Shown in pieces: positions 47,581 to 59,929 of a DNA stretch of 64,000 nucleotides. Below the pieces are notes generated by a model. That model did no database searches, had not been told where the DNA came from, and saw nothing but the letters and a program-made list of their open reading frames with translations. Origin of the DNA: Pseudomonas sediminis (GTDB lineage: Bacteria > Pseudomonadota > Gammaproteobacteria > Pseudomonadales > Pseudomonadaceae); NCBI RefSeq assembly GCF_039555755.1, contig NZ_CP154631.1, positions 3,720,001 to 3,784,000 on the forward strand, given 5' to 3'. The translations under genes and the position numbers were made by a program. Position 1 is the first letter of the stretch; every line of letters starts with the position of its first letter.

Positions 47581-50500
47581 ATGCGCCTGAAGAGCATCAA
47601 GCTGGCGGGCTTCAAGTCCTTCGTCGATCCGACGACGGTAAGCTTTCCCAGCAACATGGCGGCGGTGGTCGGGCCCAATGGTTGCGGCAAGTCGAACATC
47701 ATCGACGCCGTGCGTTGGGTGATGGGCGAAAGCTCGGCGAAGAACCTGCGTGGCGAGTCGATGACCGACGTCATCTTCAACGGCTCCAACACGCGCAAGC
47801 CGGTGACCCAGGCCTCGATCGAGCTGATCTTCGACAACAGCGACAACTCGCTGGTGGGTGAATACGCCGCCTTCGCCGAGATTTCCATTCGCCGCCGGGT
47901 GACCCGCGACGGGCAGAACACCTATTTCCTCAACGGCACCAAGTGCCGCCGCCGCGATATCACCGATATCTTCCTCGGCACCGGCTTGGGGCCACGCAGC
48001 TACTCGATCATCGAACAGGGCATGATCAGCAAGCTGATCGAGGCCAAGCCCGAGGAGCTGCGCAACTTCATCGAGGAAGCCGCCGGCATCTCCAAGTACA
48101 AGGAGCGCCGCCGCGAGACCGAGAACCGCATCCGCCGCACGCAGGAAAACCTGGCACGTCTGACTGACCTGCGTGAAGAGCTGGAGCGCCAGCTCGAACG
48201 CCTGCATCGTCAGGCCCAGGCGGCGGAGAAGTATCAGGAATACAAGGCCGAGGAGCGCCAGCTCAAGGCACAACTGCTGGCACTGCGCTGGCAGGGGCTG
48301 AACCAGCAGGTGGGCAGCCGCGAGCAGGTGATCGGCGACCAGGAGGTGGCCTTCGAGGCCCTGGTGGCCGAACAGCGCAGCGTCGATGCCAGCATCGAGC
48401 GCCTGCGCGACGGTCACCATGAACTCTCCGAGCGCTTCAACCTGGTGCAGGGCCGCTTCTATTCCGTGGGCGGCGATATCGCCCGCGTCGAGCAGAGCAT
48501 CCAGCACGGCCAGCAGCGCCTGCGCCAATTGCAGGATGACCTGCGCGAAGCGGAAAAGGCACGCCTGGAAACCGAATCGCACCTGGGGCACGACCGCACT
48601 CTGCTTGCCACTCTGGGTGAAGAGCTGGAGATGCTACTGCCCGAGCAAGAGATGACCGCCGCTGCTGCGGAGGAATCCGCCGCCAGTCTGGAAGAGGCCG
48701 AAGCCGCCATGCACGGCTGGCAGGAACAGTGGGACGGTTTCAACCAGCGCAGCGCTGAACCGCGCCGCCAGGCCGAGGTGCAGCAATCGCGCATCGCCCA
48801 GCTGGAACAGAGCCTGGAGCGTCTGGCCGAACGCCAGCGCCGTCTCAACGAAGAACTGCAGCAACTGGTGGCCGATCCCGAAGACGCCACTATTCTCGAA
48901 TTGAACGAACAGCTCGCTGCCGGTGAGTTGGAGCATGAAGCGCTGCAACTGGCCGAAGAACAGCAGGCCGAGCGCCTGCAGCACCTGCGCGAGGAACTGC
49001 AGCAGGCCGGTCAGGCCCAGCAGCAGGCGCAAGGCGAGCTGCAACGGCTGAACGGTCGCCTGGCCTCGCTGGAAGCGCTGCAACAGGCTGCGCTCGATCC
49101 GGGGCAGGGCGCTGGTGAGTGGCTGCGCGAGCAGAACCTGCTGCAGCGTCCGCGTCTGGCCGAAGGCCTGCGCGTCGAGTCCGGTTGGGAGCTAGCGGTG
49201 GAAACCGTGCTCGGTGCTGACCTGCAGGCCGTGCTGCTGGATGATTTCGTCGGCCTGGATTTCTCCGCGCTGGAGCAGGGCGAGCTGCGCTTGGCCAACC
49301 CGGCTTCGGGTGGTGCCCGCCGCGCCGGCAGTCTGCTTGACAAGGTCGAGTCGAGCCACGACCTGTCGCCCTGGTTGGCCGGTGTACGACCGGTGGAGTC
49401 TCTGGAGCAGGCGTTGGCTGCCCGTGCGCAACTGGCGGACGGCGAAAGCCTGATCAGTCGCGACGGCTACTGGGTTGGCCGGCACTTCCTGCGCGTGCGC
49501 CGCGCCGCCGAAGCCGACAGCGGCGTGCTGGCGCGCGGTCAGGAGCTTGAGCGTCTGCAACTGGAGCGTGAGGAGCGCGAAGCGGCTCTGGCGCAGCTGG
49601 ATGAACGCCTGCTGGCGCTGCGCGATGATCAACGTCGTCAAGAAGAGCAACGCGAGCAGCAGCGCCGTCAGGGCCAGGAACTGGCGCGCCAGCTGGCCGA
49701 GCTGAAGGCAAAGCTGTCCGCTAGCCAGGCCAAGGCCGAGCAGTTGGGCCTGCGCCGTCGTCGCTTGCAGGACGAACTGCAGGAGGCCGCAGAGCAGCGC
49801 GAGATCGAGCAGGAACAACTGGGCGAGTCGCGCCTGCAATTGCAGGACGCACTGGATGCCATGGCACTGGATAACGAGCAACGCGAAAGCCTGCTGGCCA
49901 GCCGTGACAGCCTGCGCGAGCGCCTTGATCGCGTACGTCAGGAAGCCCGCCAGCACAAGGATCATGCGCACCAGCTGGCGGTGCGTGTCGGTTCGCTCAA
50001 GGCGCAGCACGATTCCACTCGTCAGGCGCTGGAGCGCCTGGAGATGCAGGCCGAGCGTCTGCATGAGCGGCGCGAGCAACTGTCGCTGAACCTGGAAGAG
50101 GGCGAGGCGCCGCTGGAAGAGCTGCGCATCAAGCTAGAAGAGCTGCTTGAGCGGCGCATGGCGGTGGACGACGAGCTGCGTCAGGCGCGGTTGGCGCTGG
50201 AAGATGCCGATCGTGAGCTGCGTGATGCCGAGAAGCGCCGTACCCAGGCCGAGCAGCAGGCGCAACTGCTGCGCAGCCAGCTGGAGCAACAGCGCATGGA
50301 CTGGCAGTCGCTCAACGTGCGGCGCAAGGCCCTGGCCGACCAGCTCGCCGAGGACAATTACGACCTGCACGGGGTGATCGCCACGCTGCCGGCCGAGGCG
50401 ACGGAAAGCGCCTGGGAAGAAGAGCTGGAGCGCATGGCCGCGCGTATTGCCCGTCTCGGGCCGATCAACCTGGCGGCTATCGACGAGTATCAGCAGCAGT

Positions 50501-51069
50501 CCGAGCGCAAGCGCTACCTGGATGCTCAGGACGCCGATCTGGTCGAGGCGCTGGAAACCCTGGAGAACGTCATCCGCAAGATCGACAAGGAAACGCGCAA
50601 CCGTTTCAAGGACACCTTCGATCAGATCAATCGCGGTTTGCAGGCACTCTTTCCAAAAGTTTTCGGTGGCGGCAACGCTTATTTGGAACTCACCGGCGAA
50701 GATTTACTCGATACCGGTGTAACCATCATGGCGCGGCCCCCGGGCAAGAAGAACAGCACCATTCATTTGCTCTCCGGTGGAGAGAAAGCGTTGACCGCTT
50801 TGGCATTGGTGTTTTCCATCTTCCAGCTCAATCCGGCGCCGTTCTGCATGTTGGACGAAGTGGATGCACCGCTGGACGACGCCAACGTTGGGCGCTATGC
50901 GCGGCTGGTCAAGGAGATGTCGGCCACGGTGCAGTTCATCTACATCACCCACAACAAGATCGCCATGGAAATGGCCGATCAGCTGATGGGGGTTACCATG
51001 CACGAGCCGGGTTGTTCGCGCCTGGTGGCGGTGGATGTCGAGGAGGCGCTGGCGATGGTGGAGGCGTGA
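47581..51069 (+). CDS. smc: chromosome segregation protein SMC
   Basis: Large ATPase of the SMC-ScpAB condensin that organises and separates replicated chromosomes. The 1162-residue protein has Walker A VGPNGCGKSNIIDAVRWVMGE (about 31-51), the SKYKERRRET segment, two long coiled coils (about 170-490 and 660-980), a hinge near 500-640, the ABC signature LLSGGEKALTALALVFSI (about 1063-1080) and Walker B PFCMLDEVDAPLDDANV. Length is typical. It begins 6 bp after the gntR stop. Confidence 0.96.
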   Translation: MRLKSIKLAGFKSFVDPTTVSFPSNMAAVVGPNGCGKSNIIDAVRWVMGESSAKNLRGESMTDVIFNGSNTRKPVTQASIELIFDNSDNSLVGEYAAFAEISIRRRVTRDGQNTYFLNGTKCRRRDITDIFLGTGLGPRSYSIIEQGMISKLIEAKPEELRNFIEEAAGISKYKERRRETENRIRRTQENLARLTDLREELERQLERLHRQAQAAEKYQEYKAEERQLKAQLLALRWQGLNQQVGSREQVIGDQEVAFEALVAEQRSVDASIERLRDGHHELSERFNLVQGRFYSVGGDIARVEQSIQHGQQRLRQLQDDLREAEKARLETESHLGHDRTLLATLGEELEMLLPEQEMTAAAAEESAASLEEAEAAMHGWQEQWDGFNQRSAEPRRQAEVQQSRIAQLEQSLERLAERQRRLNEELQQLVADPEDATILELNEQLAAGELEHEALQLAEEQQAERLQHLREELQQAGQAQQQAQGELQRLNGRLASLEALQQAALDPGQGAGEWLREQNLLQRPRLAEGLRVESGWELAVETVLGADLQAVLLDDFVGLDFSALEQGELRLANPASGGARRAGSLLDKVESSHDLSPWLAGVRPVESLEQALAARAQLADGESLISRDGYWVGRHFLRVRRAAEADSGVLARGQELERLQLEREEREAALAQLDERLLALRDDQRRQEEQREQQRRQGQELARQLAELKAKLSASQAKAEQLGLRRRRLQDELQEAAEQREIEQEQLGESRLQLQDALDAMALDNEQRESLLASRDSLRERLDRVRQEARQHKDHAHQLAVRVGSLKAQHDSTRQALERLEMQAERLHERREQLSLNLEEGEAPLEELRIKLEELLERRMAVDDELRQARLALEDADRELRDAEKRRTQAEQQAQLLRSQLEQQRMDWQSLNVRRKALADQLAEDNYDLHGVIATLPAEATESAWEEELERMAARIARLGPINLAAIDEYQQQSERKRYLDAQDADLVEALETLENVIRKIDKETRNRFKDTFDQINRGLQALFPKVFGGGNAYLELTGEDLLDTGVTIMARPPGKKNSTIHLLSGGEKALTALALVFSIFQLNPAPFCMLDEVDAPLDDANVGRYARLVKEMSATVQFIYITHNKIAMEMADQLMGVTMHEPGCSRLVAVDVEEALAMVEA

Positions 51070-51282
51070 TGGCAGAGCGCCGCGAGATTAACTGAATATA
51101 GGCAAAACCTTGTGTGGCTCCCTGTGTAAAGTTGCCTTTCGTCGTGCTAGCTTATTGCCCACTTTTGTTACACGCGGAAAACGTCAGATAGAACATCAAG
51201 TTGGCGTCGCGTTTTATAGTTGAGTTGTGATCCGGTTGATTGGATCTTTTTTTCACCAGAATTATTAAGGGTCAGGTATTTC

Positions 51283-54524
<3,242 letters not shown>

Positions 54525-54531
54525 TAGGCTG

Positions 54532-54729
54532 TTCGCGAGCAGAGCTCGCTCCTACAGAAACAGGCGAAGATACGCCGATCTTGTGGGGGCGGCTTCAGCC
54601 GCGAAAACCAGTGCCGGATCGTCGAGAGCCTGCAGGCCTGGACGAAGTTCAGGTGTTGATTCTGAATCTGTAGGAGCCGGCTTGCCGGCAATCCTTTACG
54701 GAGACATCGCCGGTAATCCGGCTCCTACG
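54532..54729. repeat. composite repeat cluster between ligA and the next gene
   Basis: Three families in 200 bp: a half copy of GTAGGAGCGAGCTC (54532-54555, inverted), GTGGGGGCGGCTTCAGCCGC (54583-54602), and an inverted pair GTAGGAGCCGGCTTGCCGGC...CCGGTAATCCGGCTCCTAC (54670-54728). There is no gene in the gap. Confidence 0.7.
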
Positions 54730-54741
54730 AAAAGCTCGGCT

Positions 54742-55110
54742 TCAGCCAGCGAAGCGCTGATCCAGATAGGCGATGATCGCCTTGGATTCGTACAGCCAGG
54801 TGCTCTGACCGTTTTCCTCGATGCGCAGGCACGGCACCTTGATGCGGCCGCCGTGCTGCTCCAGTGCCTGCCGGTGTTCGGCGTCGTTCTTGGCGTCGCG
54901 CAGTTGCACCGGCAGGTTCAGGCGGTGCAGGGTGCGGCGCACCTTGACGCAGAACGGGCAGGCGCGGAACTGGTACAGCGCCAGATTGGCCGTGGCACGC
55001 TCGACTTCGGCTTGCGCCTCGGGGCTGCGCTTGAGCTTGCGCGGACGGCTGACCCAGTCGGCGAACACGACGAGCTGACCCAGGCCGATACGAAGGGCTT
55101 TGAGCAACAT
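54742..55110 (-). CDS. glutaredoxin/glutathione S-transferase N-terminal-domain protein
   Basis: A 122-residue protein. The N-terminal amphipathic or weakly hydrophobic helix (LLKALRIGLGQLVVFADWV) precedes a thioredoxin fold with the redox motif CPFC (LYQFRACPFCVKVRRTLHRLNLP), cis-Pro in IKVPCLRIEENG and ESKAIIAYLDQRF, typical of GST N-terminal domains. No GST C-terminal helical domain follows, so it is glutaredoxin-like. Met at 55110 fits a well-formed N-terminus better than an in-frame Met 14 codons earlier. Confidence 0.85.
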   Translation of the reverse strand: MLLKALRIGLGQLVVFADWVSRPRKLKRSPEAQAEVERATANLALYQFRACPFCVKVRRTLHRLNLPVQLRDAKNDAEHRQALEQHGGRIKVPCLRIEENGQSTWLYESKAIIAYLDQRFAG

Positions 55111-55305
55111 TTTTCTAACTCCTGAACGGGCATGCCGCGGGCGGCACTCCAAATGATCTTTGCGGCCTGCCCACCCTCATCCGGCGCTTCGCGCCACCTT
55201 CTCCCGAAGGGAGAAGGGTCATCGAGGAAGGCGTTGCTACGCGACTTTTGCGTTAAGCGGCGAAGGCCGTTCACCGAAGTGAGCGGCCGTCGTCTTGAGC
55301 GGGAA
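55111..55305. repeat. repeat-rich gap upstream of the redox protein and downstream of folE
   Basis: CCCTCATCCGGCGCTTCGCGCCACCTTCTCCCG followed by AAGGGAGAAGGG (about 55172-55210) contains two nested palindromes of the CCCTCTCC type. No gene is seen. Confidence 0.45.
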
Positions 55306-55851
55306 TCAGCGAACCAGATTGAGGAATTCGCCGCGGGTCGCCGGGTTGCTGCGGAATTCGCCGAGCATCACCGAGGTGACCATGGAGGAGTTCTGCTTCT
55401 CCACGCCGCGCATCATCATGCACATGTGCTGCGCTTCGATGACCACCGCCACACCGAGGGCACCGGTGACCTGCTCGACCGCTTCAGCGATCTGTCGGCT
55501 GAGGTTTTCCTGGATCTGCAGGCGGCGGGCGTACATGTCGACGATGCGTGCCACCTTGGACAGGCCGAGTACCTTGCCGTTAGGGATATAGGCGACGTGG
55601 GCCTTGCCGATAAACGGCAGCAGGTGATGCTCGCACAGCGAGTACAGCTCGATGTTCTTTACCAGCACCATCTCGCTGTTGTCGGAGCTGAACAGCGCGC
55701 CATTGGTGACCTCTTCCAGCGTCTGCTGGTAGCCACGGCAGAGGTACTGCATGGCCTTGGCGGCGCGCTTGGGCGTGTCCAGCAGGCCTTCGCGGGAAAC
55801 ATCCTCGCCAAGTTGGCCAAGGATCGCGGTGTACTGTTGTTCCAGGGACAT
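55306..55851 (-). CDS. folE: GTP cyclohydrolase I (FolE)
   Basis: Opens GTP to 7,8-dihydroneopterin triphosphate, the first step of folate synthesis. The 181-residue enzyme has the zinc ligands in [34 protein letters not shown] and the third ligand in [27 protein letters not shown], plus the [15 protein letters not shown] catalytic segment. ATG 55851 gives the usual length; long upstream reading is spurious. P. aeruginosa has two FolE proteins, and this gene is in the place of folE2 (PA1674) next to the Smr protein, from memory. Confidence 0.94.
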   Translation of the reverse strand: MSLEQQYTAILGQLGEDVSREGLLDTPKRAAKAMQYLCRGYQQTLEEVTNGALFSSDNSEMVLVKNIELYSLCEHHLLPFIGKAHVAYIPNGKVLGLSKVARIVDMYARRLQIQENLSRQIAEAVEQVTGALGVAVVIEAQHMCMMMRGVEKQNSSMVTSVMLGEFRSNPATRGEFLNLVR

Positions 55852-55928
55852 GGAAAATCCTGTTGGGTATCGAATGGGCGCAGGGTAGGGCGCCGACAGG
55901 GGCCTGGCAAGAGTGCCAGGTTCTCTGA

Positions 55929-56486
55929 TTACTCGTCGCGACCATCCATCATGGTGCGCTTGAGGATGATGTACACCGCGCCAGTACCGCCGTGTTTGGC
56001 GACGCAGGAGCTGAAGCCCAGTACTTGCGGGTGCTGGCGTAGCCAGGTATTCACGTGGCTCTTGATCATCGGCTTGCGCCCGTCCATGCGCACCGCCTTG
56101 CCGTGGGTGACGCGCACGCAGCGGATCTCCAGTTTGGTGGCTTCGGCAAGAAACTCCCACAGTGTGTCACGCGCCTTCTCGACGCTCATGCCGTGCAGGT
56201 CGAGGCTGCCGTCGAAGGGGATCTGGCCCAGCTTGAGCTTGCGCATCTGGCCGTCCTGCACGCCGTTACCAGCCCAGTACAACGGGTCTTCGGCGCCCAC
56301 GTCGATGACGAACTGATCAGACAGGCCATCCACCTTGATCTCGCCCTGGCTGATGGTCGCAGCCTGGCGCAGGGTGTTGAACTGTTTACGGTCAGTTTTG
56401 GGTTTGCCGGTATCGGCGCGGTCGTGCTTGATCGGCTTGACGCCGCGCAGCTCGGCCTGGAACAGGGAAAAGTCGTCGTCTTGCAT
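55929..56486 (-). CDS. Smr-domain protein
   Basis: A 185-residue protein with an N-terminal basic/linker region and a C-terminal Smr domain from about residue 93: [49 protein letters not shown], and [14 protein letters not shown]. The D-L-H-G and the H-G-K (usual H-G-x-G) motifs are the active-site or nucleic-acid-binding elements of MutS2-related Smr nucleases. It lies upstream of folE. Met 56486 follows GCGGAG. Role in RNA or DNA processing is an inference. Confidence 0.88.
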   Translation of the reverse strand: MQDDDFSLFQAELRGVKPIKHDRADTGKPKTDRKQFNTLRQAATISQGEIKVDGLSDQFVIDVGAEDPLYWAGNGVQDGQMRKLKLGQIPFDGSLDLHGMSVEKARDTLWEFLAEATKLEIRCVRVTHGKAVRMDGRKPMIKSHVNTWLRQHPQVLGFSSCVAKHGGTGAVYIILKRTMMDGRDE

Positions 56487-56555
56487 CGGTGGCTCCGCGA
56501 AACAGGCGAGCATTTTACCCAAATGCCAGCGGTGTAAGCGTAGAAAGACGAATTT

Positions 56556-56578
56556 GTAGGAGCCCGCTTGCGGGCGAT
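56556..56578. repeat. GTAGGAGCCCGCTTGCGGGC repeat
   Basis: A single palindromic copy related to the 54670-54728 pair, between the Smr gene and the small membrane protein gene. Confidence 0.5.
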
Positions 56579-56615
56579 CTTCAATTCTAGTTACACGCGC
56601 TGTGTTTTCGGCTGA

Positions 56616-56936
56616 TCAGTCGCGCTTTTTCATCAGCGACGGCGATAGGCTCAAATCGCTGGGGCGACGCAGGCGTCTGCGGCAGCGACGCCAGAATGCG
56701 ATGCCGGCCCACAACAGGAACAGACCGAATAACAGCAGGACGATAGCCTCGCCGGCGGAGTCGTTGAGCGCGCCCAGCACTGGCGCACGACCCGCCAGCG
56801 AGGCGACGCCGGCCATTGCCAGGAGAATACCGAAGGCGGCGAGCAGGGCGCCCAGGCCGGCTCCGATACGCAGGCGCCAGTTTCTCGGCTGGCGCGGGCG
56901 CAGGCGGCGTGCATCGAAATCGTCGGACAGCTTCAT
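56616..56936 (-). CDS. small two-helix inner-membrane protein, function unknown
   Basis: A 106-residue protein with an Arg-rich N-terminus (DARRLRPRQPRNWRLR), two membrane helices at about 25-48 and 62-83, and a basic C-terminal tail (RRCRRRLRRP). ATG 56936 follows AAAGGAAATCGG; a longer frame starting 15 codons earlier has no good site. No family recognised. It is on the same strand as, and 93 bp after, the isochorismatase-fold gene start region, and may share its transcript. Confidence 0.7.
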   Translation of the reverse strand: MKLSDDFDARRLRPRQPRNWRLRIGAGLGALLAAFGILLAMAGVASLAGRAPVLGALNDSAGEAIVLLLFGLFLLWAGIAFWRRCRRRLRRPSDLSLSPSLMKKRD

Positions 56937-57017
56937 TCCGATTTCCTTTGGTTTATCGGCGGTATGACCGGCTGGTCGCACTCAGGTTCCGCAGCACAGG
57001 CAAGACTGCTACCGCTT

Positions 57018-57614
57018 TCACACCAGCGACTTGGCGTGCGGCACCAGGGTGGCGAAGTTATCGCCCAAGGCGATCATCTCGATGCGGTGCACTTCGGCGG
57101 CGGCAATCACGCTGCCATCCGGTGCGGGCAGGTCACGGGTAGCGCAGGCGGCATCGACCAGAGTGCAGCGGTAGCCATAGTCCTTGGCGGCGCGAACGGT
57201 GGTGCTGACGCTGGAGTGGGTCATGAAGCCGCAGACGATCAGGTCCAGGTGGCCGAGTGCCTGCAGGCGATCATGCAGCTCGGTGCCGGCGAAGGCGTTG
57301 GGCAGGCGTTTTTCCACCACGATTTCGCCTGCCAGTGGCGCTGCCTCCGGCAGATGACGACCGCGTGGGCCGCTGGGGTCGAGCAGGCCGCCCGGGATGC
57401 CAAGGTGCTTGACGTGAACGATGTCGGTGCCGGCGGCGCGGGCGGCTGCCAGCAGGCTGGCGATCTCCGCCAGTGCCGGGTCCAGGCCGGGAAGTGCCAG
57501 TACGCCGCTGCGGTATTCTTCCTGGGCATCGATGATCAGCAAGGTCGCATTGCTCAGGCTGGCCGCTGCGTGGCCACGGCCGGTGAGCTGGAACATGGTT
57601 TGCGGATGGGACAT
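57018..57614 (-). CDS. isochorismatase-fold hydrolase homologue lacking the catalytic cysteine
   Basis: A 198-residue cysteine-hydrolase-superfamily protein. The general-base Asp29 (LLIIDAQEEY) and Lys102 (VEKRLPNAFAGT) are in place, but the position of the nucleophile, in the G-x-M-T-x-x-C-V motif, reads GFMTHSSVSTTVRAA with Ser135 instead of Cys. Isochorismatase itself also lacks the Cys, so a non-thiol hydrolase activity is possible. The substrate is unknown. It is the counterpart of P. aeruginosa PA1677, next to prmB. It diverges from the small membrane protein and prmB. Confidence 0.85.
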   Translation of the reverse strand: MSHPQTMFQLTGRGHAAASLSNATLLIIDAQEEYRSGVLALPGLDPALAEIASLLAAARAAGTDIVHVKHLGIPGGLLDPSGPRGRHLPEAAPLAGEIVVEKRLPNAFAGTELHDRLQALGHLDLIVCGFMTHSSVSTTVRAAKDYGYRCTLVDAACATRDLPAPDGSVIAAAEVHRIEMIALGDNFATLVPHAKSLV

Positions 57615-57769
57615 CTCGGGCTCCTGGCTGATGGTGATGATTTGCCATTGTCCGCTGGCCAGAGCGGTCTGTGAACCTCTATCTGCGCCAATACTTGCTC
57701 AGGGCATGCTGCGAGAGCAGAATCGGAACTGCCCCGAAGGAGTCAGGGTCGTACGCAAAAGGAGTTGCC

Positions 57770-57898
57770 ATGTCGCTCTTGTCGCAGTTGTCCCCGCATT
57801 TCTGGCTTTTGTTCTCCATCGCCGTATCGGCCGCAGTGCTGCGCGAGTTGCGCCGCCCCGACGAGGATGCGGAACGCAAGAAACATAAAGGCTCGTGA
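57770..57898 (+). CDS. 42-residue single-helix membrane protein
   Basis: A small gene with a strong ribosome site (AAAAGGAGTTGCC before ATG 57770). The product has one membrane helix (about 8-22, PHFWLLFSIAVSAAVL) followed by a charged tail (RELRRPDEDAERKKHKGS). A longer in-frame reading from 57671 lacks the ribosome site and starts inside the divergent promoter. It precedes prmB by 78 bp. Its function is unknown. Confidence 0.65.
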   Translation: MSLLSQLSPHFWLLFSIAVSAAVLRELRRPDEDAERKKHKGS

Positions 57899-57976
57899 GC
57901 GCTCGTTAATCCTACGTTCATGCGCTAGCTACCTGCACTGGGCTAAACTTCCGCACTTTTCATCCGGAGGCCGCCC

Positions 57977-58897
57977 GTGACCGCTCTCACTACCCGTTTA
58001 CGCACCCTGCGTGATTACATCCGCTGGGCCGTCAGCCGTTTTCAGGCCGAGCAACTGTTCTTCGGCCACGGCACCGACAACGCCTGGGACGAGGCGCGCC
58101 AACTGGTGCTCGGCGCATTGCACCTGCCCTGGGAAATCTCCGACGCCTACCTCGATTGCCGCCTGGAAGACGACGAGCACGCCCACTTGCAGGCGTTGCT
58201 CCAGCGCCGAATCGAAGAACGTGTTCCTACTGCTTACCTGCTGGGCGAGGCCTGGTTCTGCGGTTTGCCCTTCGTGGTTGATGAGCGTGTGCTGGTGCCA
58301 CGCTCGCCGATTGCCGAGCTGATCGACCGTCATTTCGCTCCCTGGCTGCCGACCGAACCGGCGCGCATTCTCGACCTGTGTACCGGCTCCGGCTGCATCG
58401 GTATCGCCTGTGCCTACGAATTCCTCGAAGCGGAAGTAGTGCTGGCCGATCTATCGTTCGACGCGCTGGAGGTGGCCAACCTCAACATCGAGCGCCACGG
58501 CCTGGAGCAGCGCGTTTACTGCGTGCAGGGCGACGGTTTCGCCGGGTTGCCCGGGCAGCGTTTCGACCTAATCGTCTCCAACCCGCCTTATGTCGACGCC
58601 GAAGATTTCGCCGACATGCCTGCCGAATACCAGCACGAGCCGGAGATAGGCCTCGCCTGCGGCGCTGACGGTCTGGATCTGGTACGGCGCATGCTGGCTG
58701 AGGCGGCCGACCACCTCACCGAGCGTGGTGTGCTGATCGTCGAGGTGGGCAACAGCCAGGTGCATGTCGAAGCGCTATACCCGGAAGTGGACTTCACCTG
58801 GCTCGACTTCCAGCGTGGCGGGCACGGCGTGTTCCTGCTGGCGGCCAAGCAGTGCCGCGAGCATCAGGAATTGTTTCGCTCGCGTATCGAGAGCTGA
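57977..58897 (+). CDS. prmB: 50S ribosomal protein L3 N5-glutamine methyltransferase PrmB
   Basis: Methylates a glutamine side chain of ribosomal protein L3. The 306-residue SAM enzyme has an N-terminal helical substrate-recognition domain, the SAM motif [31 protein letters not shown], and the catalytic motif [17 protein letters not shown], with the D-F-A-D-M-P extension and [15 protein letters not shown] typical of PrmB rather than PrmC. aroC often follows prmB in Pseudomonas; here a repeat and a convergent atu gene follow instead. Confidence 0.94.
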   Translation: MTALTTRLRTLRDYIRWAVSRFQAEQLFFGHGTDNAWDEARQLVLGALHLPWEISDAYLDCRLEDDEHAHLQALLQRRIEERVPTAYLLGEAWFCGLPFVVDERVLVPRSPIAELIDRHFAPWLPTEPARILDLCTGSGCIGIACAYEFLEAEVVLADLSFDALEVANLNIERHGLEQRVYCVQGDGFAGLPGQRFDLIVSNPPYVDAEDFADMPAEYQHEPEIGLACGADGLDLVRRMLAEAADHLTERGVLIVEVGNSQVHVEALYPEVDFTWLDFQRGGHGVFLLAAKQCREHQELFRSRIES

Positions 58898-58969
58898 TAC
58901 CCCGGTGCGCACGACGGCGCACCCTGCGGATCCGGGCTACGAAGTTGAAATGGTATTCCCTCTCCCCAG

Positions 58970-58993
58970 CCCTCTCCCATGCATGGGAGAGGG
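58970..58993. repeat. 24-bp perfect palindrome, CCCTCTCCC family
   Basis: CCCTCTCCCATG is directly followed by its complement. Located between the convergent prmB and atuG genes, so it may also act as a two-way terminator. Confidence 0.6.
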
Positions 58994-59016
58994 GAGCGAG
59001 GTGTATCCAGCCGTGC

Positions 59017-59841
59017 TCAATCGACGAACAGATCCGGCACCAGGCTGCCGCCAGCGGGATCGAAGCGGTACTGCTCGAAATCGGTGACACCCCGCTCGCG
59101 CAGGATGTCCTCGTCGATAAGCAGGCGCCCCGTGAGGCTGCGGCCCTGGCTGGCCAGGATCGCGTGGGCCGCGTCGGCCATGATCGCCGGCGTGCGCGCG
59201 CGCTTGAAGGCGTCGCGGCTGCCTAGCTCGAACTCGATGGCGGCGGTGGCGATCATGGTTTTCGGCCACAGCGAGTTGACGCTGATGCCGTACTTCTTGA
59301 ACTCCTCACTCATGCCCAGGGTGAGCATGCTCATGCCGTACTTGGTGACGGTGTAGGGGCCGTGTTGGCCGAACCATTTAGCGTCTAGGTTGAGTGGCGG
59401 CGAGAGGTTGATGATGTGCCCGCCCGCGCTTTGCTTGAGATAGGGCAGGGCCGCCTGGCTGCAGACCATCACCGCGCGGGTGTTGATCTGGTACATCAGG
59501 TCGAAACGCTTGGGTTCGAGTTTCTCCACGCCCACCAGCTTGATCGCCCCGGCGTTGTTAACCAGGGCGTCGATGCCGCCGAAATGCTCGGCGGCCTGGG
59601 CCATGGCCGCCGCCACGGCTTGTTCGTCGCGCACGTCCAGCTGCAGTGCCAGCGCCTTGCCGCCAGCGGCTTCGACCTCGGCGGCGACGCTGAAGATGGT
59701 GCCTTCGAGTTTTGGGTGCGGCTCGGCGCTCTTGGCCGCAATGACGATGTTGGCGCCATCGGCGGCGGCCTTGAGGGCGATCTCGCGGCCGATGCCACGG
59801 CTGGCGCCAGTGATGAACAGGGTCTTGCCGGAAAGTGACAT
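59017..59841 (-). CDS. atuG: AtuG-like short-chain dehydrogenase (HSDL2-type SDR)
   Basis: A 274-residue SDR with TGASRGIGREIALKAA, the longer insert after beta-2 typical of HSDL2-type proteins (AAKSAEPHPKLEGTIFSVAAEVEAAGGKALAL), LVNNAGAIKLV, the catalytic region with Y-x-x-x-K as YTVTKYGMSML, and NSLWPKTMIAT. The Ser that usually precedes Tyr is within NLSPPLNLD. It is the last gene of a same-strand run acyl-CoA dehydrogenase, hydratase, carboxylase, SDR that has the remembered order atuD-E-F-G. The reaction of AtuG is not established. Confidence 0.85.
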   Translation of the reverse strand: MSLSGKTLFITGASRGIGREIALKAAADGANIVIAAKSAEPHPKLEGTIFSVAAEVEAAGGKALALQLDVRDEQAVAAAMAQAAEHFGGIDALVNNAGAIKLVGVEKLEPKRFDLMYQINTRAVMVCSQAALPYLKQSAGGHIINLSPPLNLDAKWFGQHGPYTVTKYGMSMLTLGMSEEFKKYGISVNSLWPKTMIATAAIEFELGSRDAFKRARTPAIMADAAHAILASQGRSLTGRLLIDEDILRERGVTDFEQYRFDPAGGSLVPDLFVD

Positions 59842-59929
59842 GGGCGTGCTCCGGTATTGTTGTTATGAGGGAGGAGGGACTCGAATTGTGAGTTTCCGTC
59901 GCGGCTAAAGCCCCTCCCACAGCGATATT

